Position numbers and translations under genes: made by a program | The notes under the pieces: model-generated | What the model was told of the DNA's origin: nothing | Seen by the model: only the letters and a program-made list of their open reading frames with translations | The model's database searches: none | Shown here: one piece after another, positions 50,785 to 59,700 of the stretch | Numbering within the stretch: the stretch's first letter is position 1 | Layout: each line of letters starts with the position of its first letter | DNA from: Haematomicrobium sanguinis DSM 21259 | Lineage (GTDB): Bacteria > Actinomycetota > Actinomycetes > Actinomycetales > Micrococcaceae | Direction of reading: 5' to 3' | Length of the DNA: 64,000 nt | NCBI RefSeq assembly: GCF_000688395.1 | Contig: NZ_JIAG01000002.1 | Location: 186,001-250,000, forward strand

Positions 50785-51893
50785 TGCACGACCTTCCATC
50801 CGCGCTCGGCGAGAGCCCCGGCGAGTTCCTTTTCGCGCGCGGGCATCACCGAAACCTCCACGATCCCCACCGGCGCTCCGGCCGAGTGCCCCATCCGCAA
50901 ATCCTCCAGGTTGATTCCGGCCTCGCCAATATCGGCGAGCAACCGGGCAAGTTGACCGGGCGAATCGTCCACGAGCACCGAGAGCCACGCGAAGCTCTGC
51001 GGCGGCACGCCGTGCTTGCCGGGGATACGTGCCTGCCCGATGTTGCCCTCGTCAATCAGCTGGGCAATGTCCAGACGTGAGCCCGGCGCCTCGGGGTCTT
51101 CCAAGGTGGCGATCAGCCGGTTCAGGTCCTCGCGCACGCCGTGCAGGAGGGGGACCACCTCGCCCGCATTGGCCGCCAGAATTTGCACCCAGAGCCGCGG
51201 ATCGCTGGCCGCAATACGGGTCACATCGCGCAAACCATTTCCGGCCAGCGCCAGCTCATGCGGCTCGGAATCTTGCAGCCGGGACGCGATCATCGAGCTC
51301 ATGACTTGCGGCAGGTGTGAAATGAGCGCGACCGTCCGGTCATGCTCGGCCGCGTCCATCTCGGTCACGTTCGCGCCCAGCGCCACCCCTAAATCACGGG
51401 CCACTTGGCGCGCCTCGGCGGAGGATTCCGGCATCGGGCACACAACCCACGGCATCGAGGTGAACAGCGCGCCGCGCGCGGCAACCGGCCCCGACTTTTC
51501 ACGCCCGGCCATTGGGTGCGTCCCCACATAACGCGTCACATCGGCGCCGCTGGAGCGCAGCGCTGCCGCGATATCCGCTTTCACGCTCGCTATATCAAGC
51601 ACGACGGCGTGTGGGAACCTGGTGAGCGCATCCTCGGCAATCTGGGCGACCACATCGGGAGGTGAGGCAACCACCACAAGGCGAGGGGCGTCGTCGTGCA
51701 TCACGGGCCGACCCGCCCCAATGTCTGAAGCCACCGCCTGCGCGGACGGCGAGATGTCCTCAAGGAGGACCTCGACGCCTTGGGCGCGCAAGGCAAGGCC
51801 GATGCTCGCGCCCAGGAGGCCGGTGCCGATGATCAGCACGGGGCCCCGAACGCGCGCGGAACCGGTGGGCGCGGTGGTGGTGCTGGCGCTCAT
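50781..51893 (-). CDS. tyrA: Prephenate dehydrogenase with ACT domain
   Basis: This 370-residue protein has the NAD-binding 'VLIIGTGLLGASIGLALRAQ', 'GTHPMAGREKSG' and 'ISHLPQVMSSMIA', as in TyrA, then a C-terminal ACT domain ('FAWLSVLVDDSPGQLARLLA') for feedback by tyrosine. It converts prephenate to 4-hydroxyphenylpyruvate in tyrosine synthesis. It lies 30 bases after the pseudouridine synthase and overlaps cmk by 4 bases. Confidence 0.94.
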   Translation of the reverse strand: MSASTTTAPTGSARVRGPVLIIGTGLLGASIGLALRAQGVEVLLEDISPSAQAVASDIGAGRPVMHDDAPRLVVVASPPDVVAQIAEDALTRFPHAVVLDIASVKADIAAALRSSGADVTRYVGTHPMAGREKSGPVAARGALFTSMPWVVCPMPESSAEARQVARDLGVALGANVTEMDAAEHDRTVALISHLPQVMSSMIASRLQDSEPHELALAGNGLRDVTRIAASDPRLWVQILAANAGEVVPLLHGVREDLNRLIATLEDPEAPGSRLDIAQLIDEGNIGQARIPGKHGVPPQSFAWLSVLVDDSPGQLARLLADIGEAGINLEDLRMGHSAGAPVGIVEVSVMPAREKELAGALAERGWKVVQ

Positions 51894-51923
51894 GCGCGCT
51901 CCTTTTCTGCGGTGCGGAGTTGG

Positions 51924-52913
51924 TTAGAGGCCGACGTCGGCGAGCAGGTGGCCGATTTCTTGCTTGCCGAGCGGGCGGATGCTGCCCGGCTTTTGATTGC
52001 CGAGCGTGATCGGGCCGAATTTGATGCGGACGAGGCGTTGCACGGGGAAGCCAACCGCGTCGAACAGGCGGCGGACAATACGGTTCTTCCCGCTGTGCAG
52101 CACGACCTCGACGAGCACTTTTCCGGGGGTGGAATCGACGAGTTTGAAGGAGTCGACCTTGGTGACGCCGTCTTCGAGCTCGATACCCTCGCGCAATTGG
52201 GCGCCGATGCCGTGGGGCATGGGGCCGCGAACCTGGACGAGGTAGGTTTTGGGGACCTCATACTTGGGGTGGGAGAGGCGGTTGGCGAGTTCGCCGTCAT
52301 TGGTGAGAAGCAAGAGGCCCTCGGTGGCGACGTCGAGGCGGCCAATGTGGAAGAGCCGCTCGTTGCGTTTGGGTTTGAGGTAGTCGGTGATGGAGGGGCG
52401 GCCCTCCGGGTCATCCATCGTGGAGACGACGCCTTGGGGTTTGTTGAAGGCGTAGTAGCGGGTTTGGTCGTTGAGTTGCAGGCGGATGCCGTCAACGTGA
52501 ATGGTGCTGGTGTAGGGGTCGACGCGCACCCCGAGCTCGGTGACGATCTTGCCGTCGATTTCAACCCGTCCCTCGAGGATCATTTCTTCGCAGGCGCGTC
52601 TGGAGGCGACGCCGGCTTGGGCCATGACCTTTTGCAGCCGCACGCCGTTGGGGTCATTGACCTCGTCAAAGTCGGCGGTCGCTTCCATGCGGGGAGCGGG
52701 TTTGCTGGCTTTTTTGCTGGACTTGGCTTGGTTGTTTTGTTTGGTGGGGCGGGCTGCAGGGCCCTTGCGCGCGCCAAGGTTGCTGCCGAAACGTTCATTG
52801 CCGAAGGCTTTGGGGCCGCGATGCTGGCGGGGCGCGTTGCCGGTCTTGCTGTTTTTGCCGGGTTTGCTGGGTTTGCTGGTTTGGCCTGGTTTCTTGCGTG
52901 GCGTGTTTGCCAT
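51924..52913 (-). CDS. RluB/RsuA-family rRNA pseudouridine synthase
   Basis: This 329-residue protein has a basic low-complexity N-terminus (about 1-80), an S4 RNA-binding domain ('VRLQKVMAQAGVASRRACEE') and the catalytic motif 'GRLDVATEGLLLLTNDG' with Asp nucleophile. In actinobacteria this gene follows scpB. It modifies large-subunit rRNA by analogy with RluB. The ATG at 52,913 was chosen where the basic tail begins ('MANTPRKKPG'). Confidence 0.93.
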   Translation of the reverse strand: MANTPRKKPGQTSKPSKPGKNSKTGNAPRQHRGPKAFGNERFGSNLGARKGPAARPTKQNNQAKSSKKASKPAPRMEATADFDEVNDPNGVRLQKVMAQAGVASRRACEEMILEGRVEIDGKIVTELGVRVDPYTSTIHVDGIRLQLNDQTRYYAFNKPQGVVSTMDDPEGRPSITDYLKPKRNERLFHIGRLDVATEGLLLLTNDGELANRLSHPKYEVPKTYLVQVRGPMPHGIGAQLREGIELEDGVTKVDSFKLVDSTPGKVLVEVVLHSGKNRIVRRLFDAVGFPVQRLVRIKFGPITLGNQKPGSIRPLGKQEIGHLLADVGL

Positions 52914-52950
52914 GATGCTCCTTTGGTGGTCGCCTCTCGGCGAGCGTGAC

Positions 52951-53550
52951 CTAGAATCCGCCTTCTTGCGGTTCCAGGTCCTGCAGTTGATCAAGTCCGG
53001 GAAGTAACGGTGAGAGCTCCGGGAGCTCCTCGAGATTCGCTATTCCTAATTTTTCCAGAAAGAGACCGGTCGTTTGGTAGAGAAACGCACCGGTGGCCTC
53101 GTCGGTTCCGGCTTCTTCGATCAGTCCGCGCTGTGTGAGCGTCTTGACGACCCCATCCACGTTGACGCCGCGGATTGCCGAGATCTTCGCCCGAGAGACC
53201 GGTTGCCGGTATGCCACCACGGCGAGGGTTTCCAACGCGGCCTGCGTCAGGCGCGCCGTCTGCCCTTCCATGACGTAGCGGGAGACGTAGGGGGCAAACT
53301 CCGCTCGAGAGTAGATGCGCCATCCGCCGCCCACACTGCGTAGCTCAAAGCCTCGAGGTGCGAATTCTGGAACTTCTCCATTGTAGCCGTCATACTCGGC
53401 GCGAAGTTTCAGCAGCGCCTTTTCCACTTCATCGACCGGACGCTCAACGAGGGTGGCCAACTGGACGGCCGGAATGGGCTCGTCGGTGACCATCAGGATC
53501 GCTTCCAGGGCCGCGGGCAGTCCGCCCGGGAGGTCGTCGAATTCACTCAT
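52951..53550 (-). CDS. scpB: Segregation and condensation protein B
   Basis: This 199-residue protein has two winged-helix domains ('EAILMVTDEPIPAVQLATLV', 'ALETLAVVAYRQPVSRAKIS', 'RGVNVDGVVKTLTQRGLIEE'), the SMC-ScpAB kleisin partner. The ATG at 53,550 overlaps scpA by 8 bases. With SMC and ScpA it compacts and segregates the chromosome. Confidence 0.95.
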   Translation of the reverse strand: MSEFDDLPGGLPAALEAILMVTDEPIPAVQLATLVERPVDEVEKALLKLRAEYDGYNGEVPEFAPRGFELRSVGGGWRIYSRAEFAPYVSRYVMEGQTARLTQAALETLAVVAYRQPVSRAKISAIRGVNVDGVVKTLTQRGLIEEAGTDEATGAFLYQTTGLFLEKLGIANLEELPELSPLLPGLDQLQDLEPQEGGF

Positions 53551-54445
53551 CGTTATTTCCTTCTTGTTCTGCAGCAGCCGCAGGCGGGGTGTCGGTGGCC
53601 GGGGTGTCGGTGGCGTCGTATTCTTCGATAGAACTGCTACTCTCCCAGGCGGTGGATTCCGCGCTCCAGTGCACGCTGAGGTCCGCCAGCGGCGCCGCCT
53701 GATCAAAGGCGATGACCCGGTCGCGGTAGAGCTCCAAGAGTGCGAGGAACCGCGCCACCACCACGAGCGTGGAGTCCGCATCTCCGATCAGCGCGCGGAA
53801 ACTGTGGGCCTTGCCGTCCCGGAGTCGATGCGCGAGGATTTCGGCCTGCTCCCGGACGCTCACGGCGGGTGCGTGCAGGTGCGTCAGCCCAACTTCGGTG
53901 GGTGCGGGCTCCTTCGGTTTGAGTGTCTGAGCGGCTATCTCGGCGAACTGCTCCGGGCTGAGTTTCCACACCAGTTCCGGGAGAAGTTGGGCAAAGCGGG
54001 GCTCCAGGGAGACCAGGCGCGGAAAGAAGTTCGCTTCCCGCGTCATGGCGGCGCCCATGATTCCGGCGGCCTCCTTGAATGCCTTGTACTGCAGTAGGCG
54101 GGCGAAGAGGAGATCGCGCGCTTCCAGGAGGGCAATGTCTTCTTCATCCTCGACGTTTCCGGACGGCAGCAGACGCGCGGCCTTGAGGTCCAGAAGAGTG
54201 GCGGCAATGACAAGGAACTCGCTCGCCTCGTCCAATGCCCACTCTTGGCCAAGCTCCTGCAGTCGGCGGATATAGGCGATGAACTCGTCGGTGACCTTCG
54301 CGAGCGCCACCTCGGTAATGTCCAGCTCGTGTTTGCCGATCAAGCCCAGGAGCAAATCAAAGGGGCCGGTGAAATTGTCGAGTTGAACGGAGAAACCAGA
54401 CGTCTCGGGGAGCGTACTCGCGCTCACGTCTGCTGTTTCGCTCAT
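53543..54445 (-). CDS. scpA: Segregation and condensation protein A
   Basis: This 300-residue kleisin has the N-terminal SMC-neck motif 'FTGPFDLLLGLIGKHELDIT' and the C-terminal winged-helix segment 'VVVARFLALLELYRDRVIAF'. A disordered acidic tail follows. It lies 9 bases after parA and overlaps scpB. It closes the SMC ring with ScpB. Confidence 0.95.
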   Translation of the reverse strand: MSETADVSASTLPETSGFSVQLDNFTGPFDLLLGLIGKHELDITEVALAKVTDEFIAYIRRLQELGQEWALDEASEFLVIAATLLDLKAARLLPSGNVEDEEDIALLEARDLLFARLLQYKAFKEAAGIMGAAMTREANFFPRLVSLEPRFAQLLPELVWKLSPEQFAEIAAQTLKPKEPAPTEVGLTHLHAPAVSVREQAEILAHRLRDGKAHSFRALIGDADSTLVVVARFLALLELYRDRVIAFDQAAPLADLSVHWSAESTAWESSSSIEEYDATDTPATDTPPAAAAEQEGNNDE

Positions 54446-54454
54446 GCGCTCACA

Positions 54455-55351
54455 TTAGGGTGCGCCGCCGCGGCTTATCAACTCTCGAGCCAATTGACGG
54501 TAGGAATCGGCGGCTGCGTGATTACCGGCATAGGTGGTGATGGGTTCGGCCGCGACGGTCGCGTCCGCGAACTTGATGGTCCGGCGGATGACGGTGTGGA
54601 ATACCTTGTCTCCAAATGCCTCCACCAGTCGGTTCATGACCTCGCGGCTGTGCAGGGTGCGTGCGTCAAACATGGTGGCCACCACGCCGTCAATCACCAG
54701 GCGCGGGTTGAGCCGGTCTTGGACCTTCTCGATGGTTTCCACCAAGAGCGCTACCGCACGCAGGGCGAAGAACTCTGCGGTGAGCGGGATGATGACACCG
54801 TGTGCGGCGGTCAGGGCGTTGACGGTCAACAGACCCAACGAGGGTTGGCAGTCGATCAAGATGACGTCATAGTCATCTTCGACCTCGCGGAGCGCGCGGG
54901 CGAGGATCTGCTCGCGCGCCACCTCATTGACGAGTTGCACTTCGGCGGCGGAGAGATCGATATTGGCTGGAAGCAGATCAATGTTGTCCACATCGGTGGG
55001 CTGAATGGCTTCGCGTACCGAGGTTTTGCGTTCCATCAGCACGTTGTAGACGGTCACATCCAACTCATGCGGATTGGTGCCAAATCCCGCCGAGAGCGCG
55101 CCCTGCGGGTCAAAGTCGACGAGGAGCACCTTGCGGCCGGCCTCGGCGAGCGCGGCCCCGAGGTTAATGGTGGAGGTGGTTTTACCGACGCCGCCCTTTT
55201 GATTGACCATGGCGATGACACGGGCCGGGCCGTGCGAATCCAGCGGTGCGGGGGCGGGAAATTCTCGGTATGCGCGGCCGGCGGGGTCATGCAGTTCGCC
55301 GGGAGCACCGACTCCGGGGAGTGTTTGTACGCCTGACTCGTTACTCACCAA
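54455..55351 (-). CDS. ParA/Soj-family ATPase
   Basis: This 298-residue protein has the deviant Walker A 'KGGVGKTTSTINLG', Walker A' 'LLVDFDPQGALSAG' and 'VILIDCQPSLGLLTVNAL'. It is the first gene of the parA-scpA-scpB operon found in actinobacteria, and no parB follows, so it is an orphan ParA likely linked to condensin loading or segregation. The start near 55,351 is the first good one; a Pro-rich N-terminal tail precedes the ATPase domain. Confidence 0.93.
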   Translation of the reverse strand: MVSNESGVQTLPGVGAPGELHDPAGRAYREFPAPAPLDSHGPARVIAMVNQKGGVGKTTSTINLGAALAEAGRKVLLVDFDPQGALSAGFGTNPHELDVTVYNVLMERKTSVREAIQPTDVDNIDLLPANIDLSAAEVQLVNEVAREQILARALREVEDDYDVILIDCQPSLGLLTVNALTAAHGVIIPLTAEFFALRAVALLVETIEKVQDRLNPRLVIDGVVATMFDARTLHSREVMNRLVEAFGDKVFHTVIRRTIKFADATVAAEPITTYAGNHAAADSYRQLARELISRGGAP

Positions 55352-55441
55352 TACACACTTTCATTGCTTACAGGGTTATCTCTTGTGCCAGGCTATCGGC
55401 ACCTGTGGCACACCCCACGCACCTTCCCCGCGAGACGCCGC

Positions 55442-55480
55442 GAGCCTCCACCTTCAGGTTTAACTTGAAAGTGGAGGCTC
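55442..55480. terminator. Long hairpin upstream of parA
   Basis: GAGCCTCCAC (55,442-55,451) pairs with GTGGAGGCTC (55,471-55,480) and the stem continues inward with TTCA/TGAA around an AT-rich loop. It lies between dctA and parA. It could end read-through from dctA; a T-run is missing, so a regulatory RNA structure is an alternative. Confidence 0.5.
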
Positions 55481-55583
55481 AAGGCCCGCACTCTGGCGGG
55501 CACACGCTCCCAGGCGCACTCACACTCGGGCCACCCGCGCCACCTCCGGGCGTTTTCCCGCAACCCGTGTCTGCAAACGCCGC

Positions 55584-55616
55584 GCTGTGGACCCATAACA
55601 GTTATGGGTCCACAGC
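55584..55616. repeat. 33-bp perfect palindrome after dctA
   Basis: GCTGTGGACCCATAAC (55,584-55,599) and its exact reverse complement (55,601-55,616) flank a single A. It lies 22 bases after the dctA stop. Sixteen-base arms with a one-base centre are unusual for a terminator; as RNA the central bases would form the loop and leave a stem of about 14 pairs. Confidence 0.7.
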
Positions 55617-55637
55617 TGCCCCAGAACAGACCCGCCC

Positions 55638-56999
55638 CTAGCGGCGCGCCTCAACCACCTCGGCTTCCACAATCTCGGTGCCGCCATGCGCGTCCGGGTC
55701 CATGGACGCTTCGTCGAACTTGTCCTGCCCGGAGAGCACCCGGTCCACCTGGTCGCGGTCGATTTCCTTGGTCCAGGTTCCCACGAGGACGGTCGCCACC
55801 GCGTTGCCGGTGAAGTTGGTCAGCGCGCGAGCCTCCGACATGAAACGGTCGATACCCACAATCACGCCGACACCGCCAAGCAGTTCCGGACGGTATGCCT
55901 GGAGTCCCGCAGCGAGTGTTGCCAGACCCGCACCGGTCACACCGGCGGCGCCCTTGGACGCAATAACCATGAAGATCAAGAGCGAAATCTGCTCGCCCAT
56001 GGACATATTGACGCCCATCGCGTTGGACACAAACAGTGTGGCCATCGTCAGGTAGATTGCGGTGCCGTCCAGGTTGAAGGAATAACCGGTCGGCACCGTC
56101 ACGCCCACCACCGGCTTGGACACGCCGAGGTGTTCCAGCTTGGCGATAAGCCGCGGCAGCGCGGATTCGGAGGATGAGGTGGAGAAGATGAGAAGGTACT
56201 CGCGGCCCAAGTACTTCATGAGCTTGAAAATATTGATCCGCGTCACCAGGTACAGCAGTCCGCCGAGCACAATCGCGATGAACAGAATGCAGGTGACATA
56301 GAAGCCGACCATCAGGATCGCCATCGACTTCACGGCTTCCAAACCGGTGGCCCCCACTACAGCGGCGATCGCACCGAACGCACCGATCGGCGCGACCCAC
56401 ATGATCATCATCAGGATCTTAAAGACAAGGCCCTGGAACGTGCGCACGGCCCGCAGAATCGGTTCGCCGCTCTTACCCATGCTCTGCACCGCGAAGCCCA
56501 CCAGTAGCGCGGTAAACAACGTGGGAAGAACCGGCAGTCCGGGCGGAATAATCTCAATGACGAAGTCAAATAGCGCATTTCCGGTGCCCCCAGCAGAGCC
56601 ACCCGGCTTGTATTCGGTGAGCTTCAGGCCCTCGCCCGGATGCAAGAAATTACCGACCACCAGGCCAATAATCAGCGCAAAGGTGGACATGCAAATGAAG
56701 TACAGGAGGGCCATGCCGCCCACCTTGCCAACCGTCGCCGCCTTCGCGATCGATCCGATCCCGGTCACGATGGTGCAGAAAATCACCGGCGCGATCAACA
56801 TCTTGATCAAATCCACAAAAATGTCGCCGAGCGGCTTGAGCGAGGTCGCGAAGTTCTTGGTTCCGCCCTGCGTGCCTTGGGCCACCAGCCCGACAATAAT
56901 GCCGAGAATCACGGCGGCGATCACCGCAATATAAAGCCAGTGCGTCTTGTCCTTTTTGCGCCGAGTGACCGGCTGCGCATCTCCTCGTTGAGTGCTCAT
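55638..56999 (-). CDS. dctA: DctA-type dicarboxylate:cation symporter
   Basis: This 453-residue carrier of the DAACS family has the conserved hairpin serines in 'FSTSSSESALPRL', 'TGYSFNLDGTAIYLTMATLF' and 'VIASKGAAGVTGAGLATLAA', which mark substrate and cation sites. Eight transmembrane segments with two re-entrant loops are predicted. C4-dicarboxylates (succinate, fumarate, malate) are the usual substrates; glutamate/aspartate is possible. It is divergent from a CitA/DcuS-type sensor kinase, which supports dicarboxylate-induced expression. Confidence 0.92.
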   Translation of the reverse strand: MSTQRGDAQPVTRRKKDKTHWLYIAVIAAVILGIIVGLVAQGTQGGTKNFATSLKPLGDIFVDLIKMLIAPVIFCTIVTGIGSIAKAATVGKVGGMALLYFICMSTFALIIGLVVGNFLHPGEGLKLTEYKPGGSAGGTGNALFDFVIEIIPPGLPVLPTLFTALLVGFAVQSMGKSGEPILRAVRTFQGLVFKILMMIMWVAPIGAFGAIAAVVGATGLEAVKSMAILMVGFYVTCILFIAIVLGGLLYLVTRINIFKLMKYLGREYLLIFSTSSSESALPRLIAKLEHLGVSKPVVGVTVPTGYSFNLDGTAIYLTMATLFVSNAMGVNMSMGEQISLLIFMVIASKGAAGVTGAGLATLAAGLQAYRPELLGGVGVIVGIDRFMSEARALTNFTGNAVATVLVGTWTKEIDRDQVDRVLSGQDKFDEASMDPDAHGGTEIVEAEVVEARR

Positions 57000-57088
57000 T
57001 TTCTTCCTCCAGATGTGGTGATTAAGATTCTCTGCGGTGCACTATTCACCGCTGTCGATAGCATCCAACCACTAGCTTGGCGCAGAAT

Positions 57089-57123
57089 GTGACCTAGGAC
57101 ACCCTTCTGTTCATATTGGTCAC
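57089..57123. promoter_or_regulatory. Candidate response-regulator site between dctA and the kinase gene
   Basis: GTGACC (57,089-57,094) and GGTCAC (57,118-57,123) form an inverted repeat with a 23-base spacer in the divergent gap. The second arm lies just before the kinase ribosome site (GGAGGAGG). A binding site for the dicarboxylate response regulator is plausible but not proven. Confidence 0.35.
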
Positions 57124-57134
57124 GGAGGAGGAGC

Positions 57135-58865
57135 ATGCGCACCTGGAGCCTCGCTCGGCGCCTGTTCGCGCTCTATTTCCTCTTCATGGTTCTCATCACG
57201 GCGGTCTTTGCCACTCTGGCTTACCTTGATGCGCGCGAGCGCGCCTTTGGCGACGCCGCACAGCGTACGACGGCGATAGCCACCACGATCGCGGATTCCC
57301 CCTTGGTACTTCAGGCGGCAGGGAGCAAAGACCCCTCCAGCGTGTTGCAGCCCTTCGCCGAGCGGGTGATGAACGATTCTCGGATCGATTTCATTACCAT
57401 CATGGCGCCGGATCGCACACGGTGGACGCACCGCAATCGCGAAGAAATCGGACTGCCCTATATCGGCAGTGTGGACGAGGCGCTGGCTGGCCGATCCTTC
57501 ACCGAAACCACAGCGGGCACTCTTGGCCCATCGGTGCGCACCATTGTTCCGGTCAAGGACGCGAATGCCCAGGTTGTCGCGATGGTGTCGGTGGGCGTGA
57601 CCGTGGATGCCATCGAGGATGTCGTGGCGTCACGGTTTGTCTTGATTGGGGCATTATCGCTGGGACTGCTCGGCTTGGGCGGATTGCTTACCTACCTCAT
57701 CGGCAGATATTTGAAGCGCGTGACCCACGGTTGGGGACCTGAACAACTGGGGCAGCTTTTCAGCTATTACGAGTCGGGGCTGCACTCGGTGCGGGACGGG
57801 CTGATCCTGGTCGATACCGCTGGTCGGCTCGTGATGTATAACGATCAAGCTGCCGCACTCCTTGGCGTTTCGGGCCCCGAGACTAAGAGGGCACCCGTGA
57901 CGCTATCCGCGTTGGACATTCCCGCCTCGCTGCGCGAGCTCTTAGCCTCGGGACGAGTAGCGCGGGAGGAACTTTTTGTGGTGGGTGAGAAGCTGCTCGT
58001 GGTGTCTCAGGAACGCGCGAGGACCCCGGGCGACTCCCGTTCTCACGGTTCGGTCGCGACCCTGCAGGATCACACCGAGGTGCAAAGGATGGGCGAGGAA
58101 CTGCGCTCCACACGCACTCTGACTGATGCGCTCCGCGCGCAAACCCACGAGCACGCAAACCGTATCCACACGATCGTTTCGCTGTTGGAATTGGGCCATA
58201 GCGAGCAAGCGCTTGAGTTTGCCACGCAGGATCTAACGCTGTCCCAACGCTTAGTCGACCAGGTCATTGATGAGCACCGCGAACCGGTTCTCGCCGCTTT
58301 GGTCATGGCGAAGGCGGCCCAGGCCCGCGAATCCGGAATTGATCTTCGCGTGAGTTGGGACGAGCGGGCAAGCTTTGCCCACCTCGACGCACACGACGTC
58401 GTCACGATTTTAGGCAACCTGCTGGACAACGCGATGGATGCCGCCATCGAGGGAAGCCGGGCCCATTCCGGTGCGGGCCTACTGCCTGGCGCGCATCTGC
58501 AAATCGGCCGTCAGGCGCAAAACAACCCTCAGACTCACAACGACCCAGCGGAATTGTGGATATCGCTGGATATCTGGCGGGAGTCGGGGCTGATACTGAT
58601 CAAAGTGACCGATAGCGGGCCGGGATTCAGCGTGGAGGACCCGCGCCGCATTTTGGAACGCGGCTACACCACCAAGGAATCCGATTCGACCGGGCGCGGC
58701 ATTGGCTTAGCACTCGTGCAGCAAGCGGTCACGAGACTTGGCGGCGAACTTGAGGCGGGACAGGACGAAACCGGCGCCGTGTTCACCGTGGCACTGCCTA
58801 TCTCGCTCAGCGCCGACGGCGATTCTACTTCTGAGATTTCCCCCGACGAGGGGCAGAGCGCATGA
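57135..58865 (+). CDS. CitA/DcuS-type sensor histidine kinase
   Basis: This 576-residue kinase has two membrane helices (about 9-30 and 170-192) flanking an extracytoplasmic PAS-like sensor domain. A cytoplasmic PAS region ('SVRDGLILVDTAGRLVMYND') and a SpoOB-like dimerisation helix with the phosphoacceptor His338 in 'AQTHEHANRIHTI' follow. The ATPase domain has 'LGNLLDNAMDAA' (N box) and 'GRGIGLALV' (G box). These kinases sense citrate or C4-dicarboxylates. It overlaps the response regulator by 4 bases and is divergent from dctA, its likely target. Confidence 0.92.
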   Translation: MRTWSLARRLFALYFLFMVLITAVFATLAYLDARERAFGDAAQRTTAIATTIADSPLVLQAAGSKDPSSVLQPFAERVMNDSRIDFITIMAPDRTRWTHRNREEIGLPYIGSVDEALAGRSFTETTAGTLGPSVRTIVPVKDANAQVVAMVSVGVTVDAIEDVVASRFVLIGALSLGLLGLGGLLTYLIGRYLKRVTHGWGPEQLGQLFSYYESGLHSVRDGLILVDTAGRLVMYNDQAAALLGVSGPETKRAPVTLSALDIPASLRELLASGRVAREELFVVGEKLLVVSQERARTPGDSRSHGSVATLQDHTEVQRMGEELRSTRTLTDALRAQTHEHANRIHTIVSLLELGHSEQALEFATQDLTLSQRLVDQVIDEHREPVLAALVMAKAAQARESGIDLRVSWDERASFAHLDAHDVVTILGNLLDNAMDAAIEGSRAHSGAGLLPGAHLQIGRQAQNNPQTHNDPAELWISLDIWRESGLILIKVTDSGPGFSVEDPRRILERGYTTKESDSTGRGIGLALVQQAVTRLGGELEAGQDETGAVFTVALPISLSADGDSTSEISPDEGQSA

Positions 58866-59536
58866 TTCAGGTTCTGGTGGTGGACGATGATCCGCTCATG
58901 GCCGAGGCCCACGCAAAATACGTGACCCGAGTCGAGGGATTCGCCGTCACTGGAGTGGTGCACCGGGGACAGGATGTGCCAGCTTTCCTATCCGATCATC
59001 GCGTCGATGTCGTCCTATTAGATATGAACCTTCCCGATGTTCACGGCTTGGATGTGGCAAGACGACTGCGTGCCGCTGGTGCGACGGTAGACATCATCGC
59101 CATCACGGCGGTGCGGGAGATGCCCATCATTCACGGGGCCATCGCCGCGGGCGTCGTGCAATACCTGATGAAACCCTTCACCTTTGCGGCTTTCGCGGAA
59201 AAGTTGGAGAACTATCGGCATTTTCGCGAGCAACTTCACGGTAGCGAGCAGGGCTCGCAACATCAGGTCGATCAGGCGCTCGCGAGGTTACGTTCACCCG
59301 TCACGGTTCCTCTCCCCAAGGGGTTATCACCTGGAACCCTAGAAAAAGTCATCGACCTACTCAGGACGAGCGCTGGGGCCGTCTCCGCGCAGGAGTTGAC
59401 CGAGAGTTTAGGCATCTCACGTGTCACCGCCAGACGGTATCTGGAGCATCTAGTGGAGAGCGGGCAGGTTGCTCGTACGGCACGTTATGGAACGCCGGGG
59501 CGTCCCGAAAATCAGTACACTTGGGCGACTCGCTAA
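58862..59536 (+). CDS. CitB/DcuR-type response regulator
   Basis: This 224-residue protein has a receiver domain with Asp8-Asp10 acidic pocket, phosphoacceptor Asp54 in 'VVLLDMNLPDVHG' and Lys in 'QYLMKPF'. A C-terminal helix-turn-helix ('AVSAQELTESLGISRVTARR', 'YLEHLVESGQVAR') completes it. It is co-translated with the kinase. Together they probably switch on dctA in response to extracellular dicarboxylates. Confidence 0.93.
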   Translation: MIQVLVVDDDPLMAEAHAKYVTRVEGFAVTGVVHRGQDVPAFLSDHRVDVVLLDMNLPDVHGLDVARRLRAAGATVDIIAITAVREMPIIHGAIAAGVVQYLMKPFTFAAFAEKLENYRHFREQLHGSEQGSQHQVDQALARLRSPVTVPLPKGLSPGTLEKVIDLLRTSAGAVSAQELTESLGISRVTARRYLEHLVESGQVARTARYGTPGRPENQYTWATR

Positions 59537-59572
59537 ATGGACAATTCATCCGATCTTTAATAGCAAAACCTC

Positions 59573-59609
59573 TTGACGGTGCCGTTCTCTGATCCTAGGC
59601 TCAAGCCTA
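59573..59609 (+). promoter_or_regulatory. Promoter and palindrome before the first GH-like gene
   Basis: TTGACG (59,573-59,578) and TAGGCT (59,596-59,601) are spaced by 17 bases. The palindrome TAGGCTCAAGCCTA (59,596-59,609) overlaps the -10, a repressor-site position, and is followed by TAAACCG, half of the EndoH-promoter palindrome. Confidence 0.55.
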
Positions 59610-59700
59610 AACCGCCCCATCCCGCGGGAAAACCTCTGATCACTTGTGGATTGTGTGCGGTGTAGACGAATACTCAGTGAAGGAAACGAGAGCACGAATC

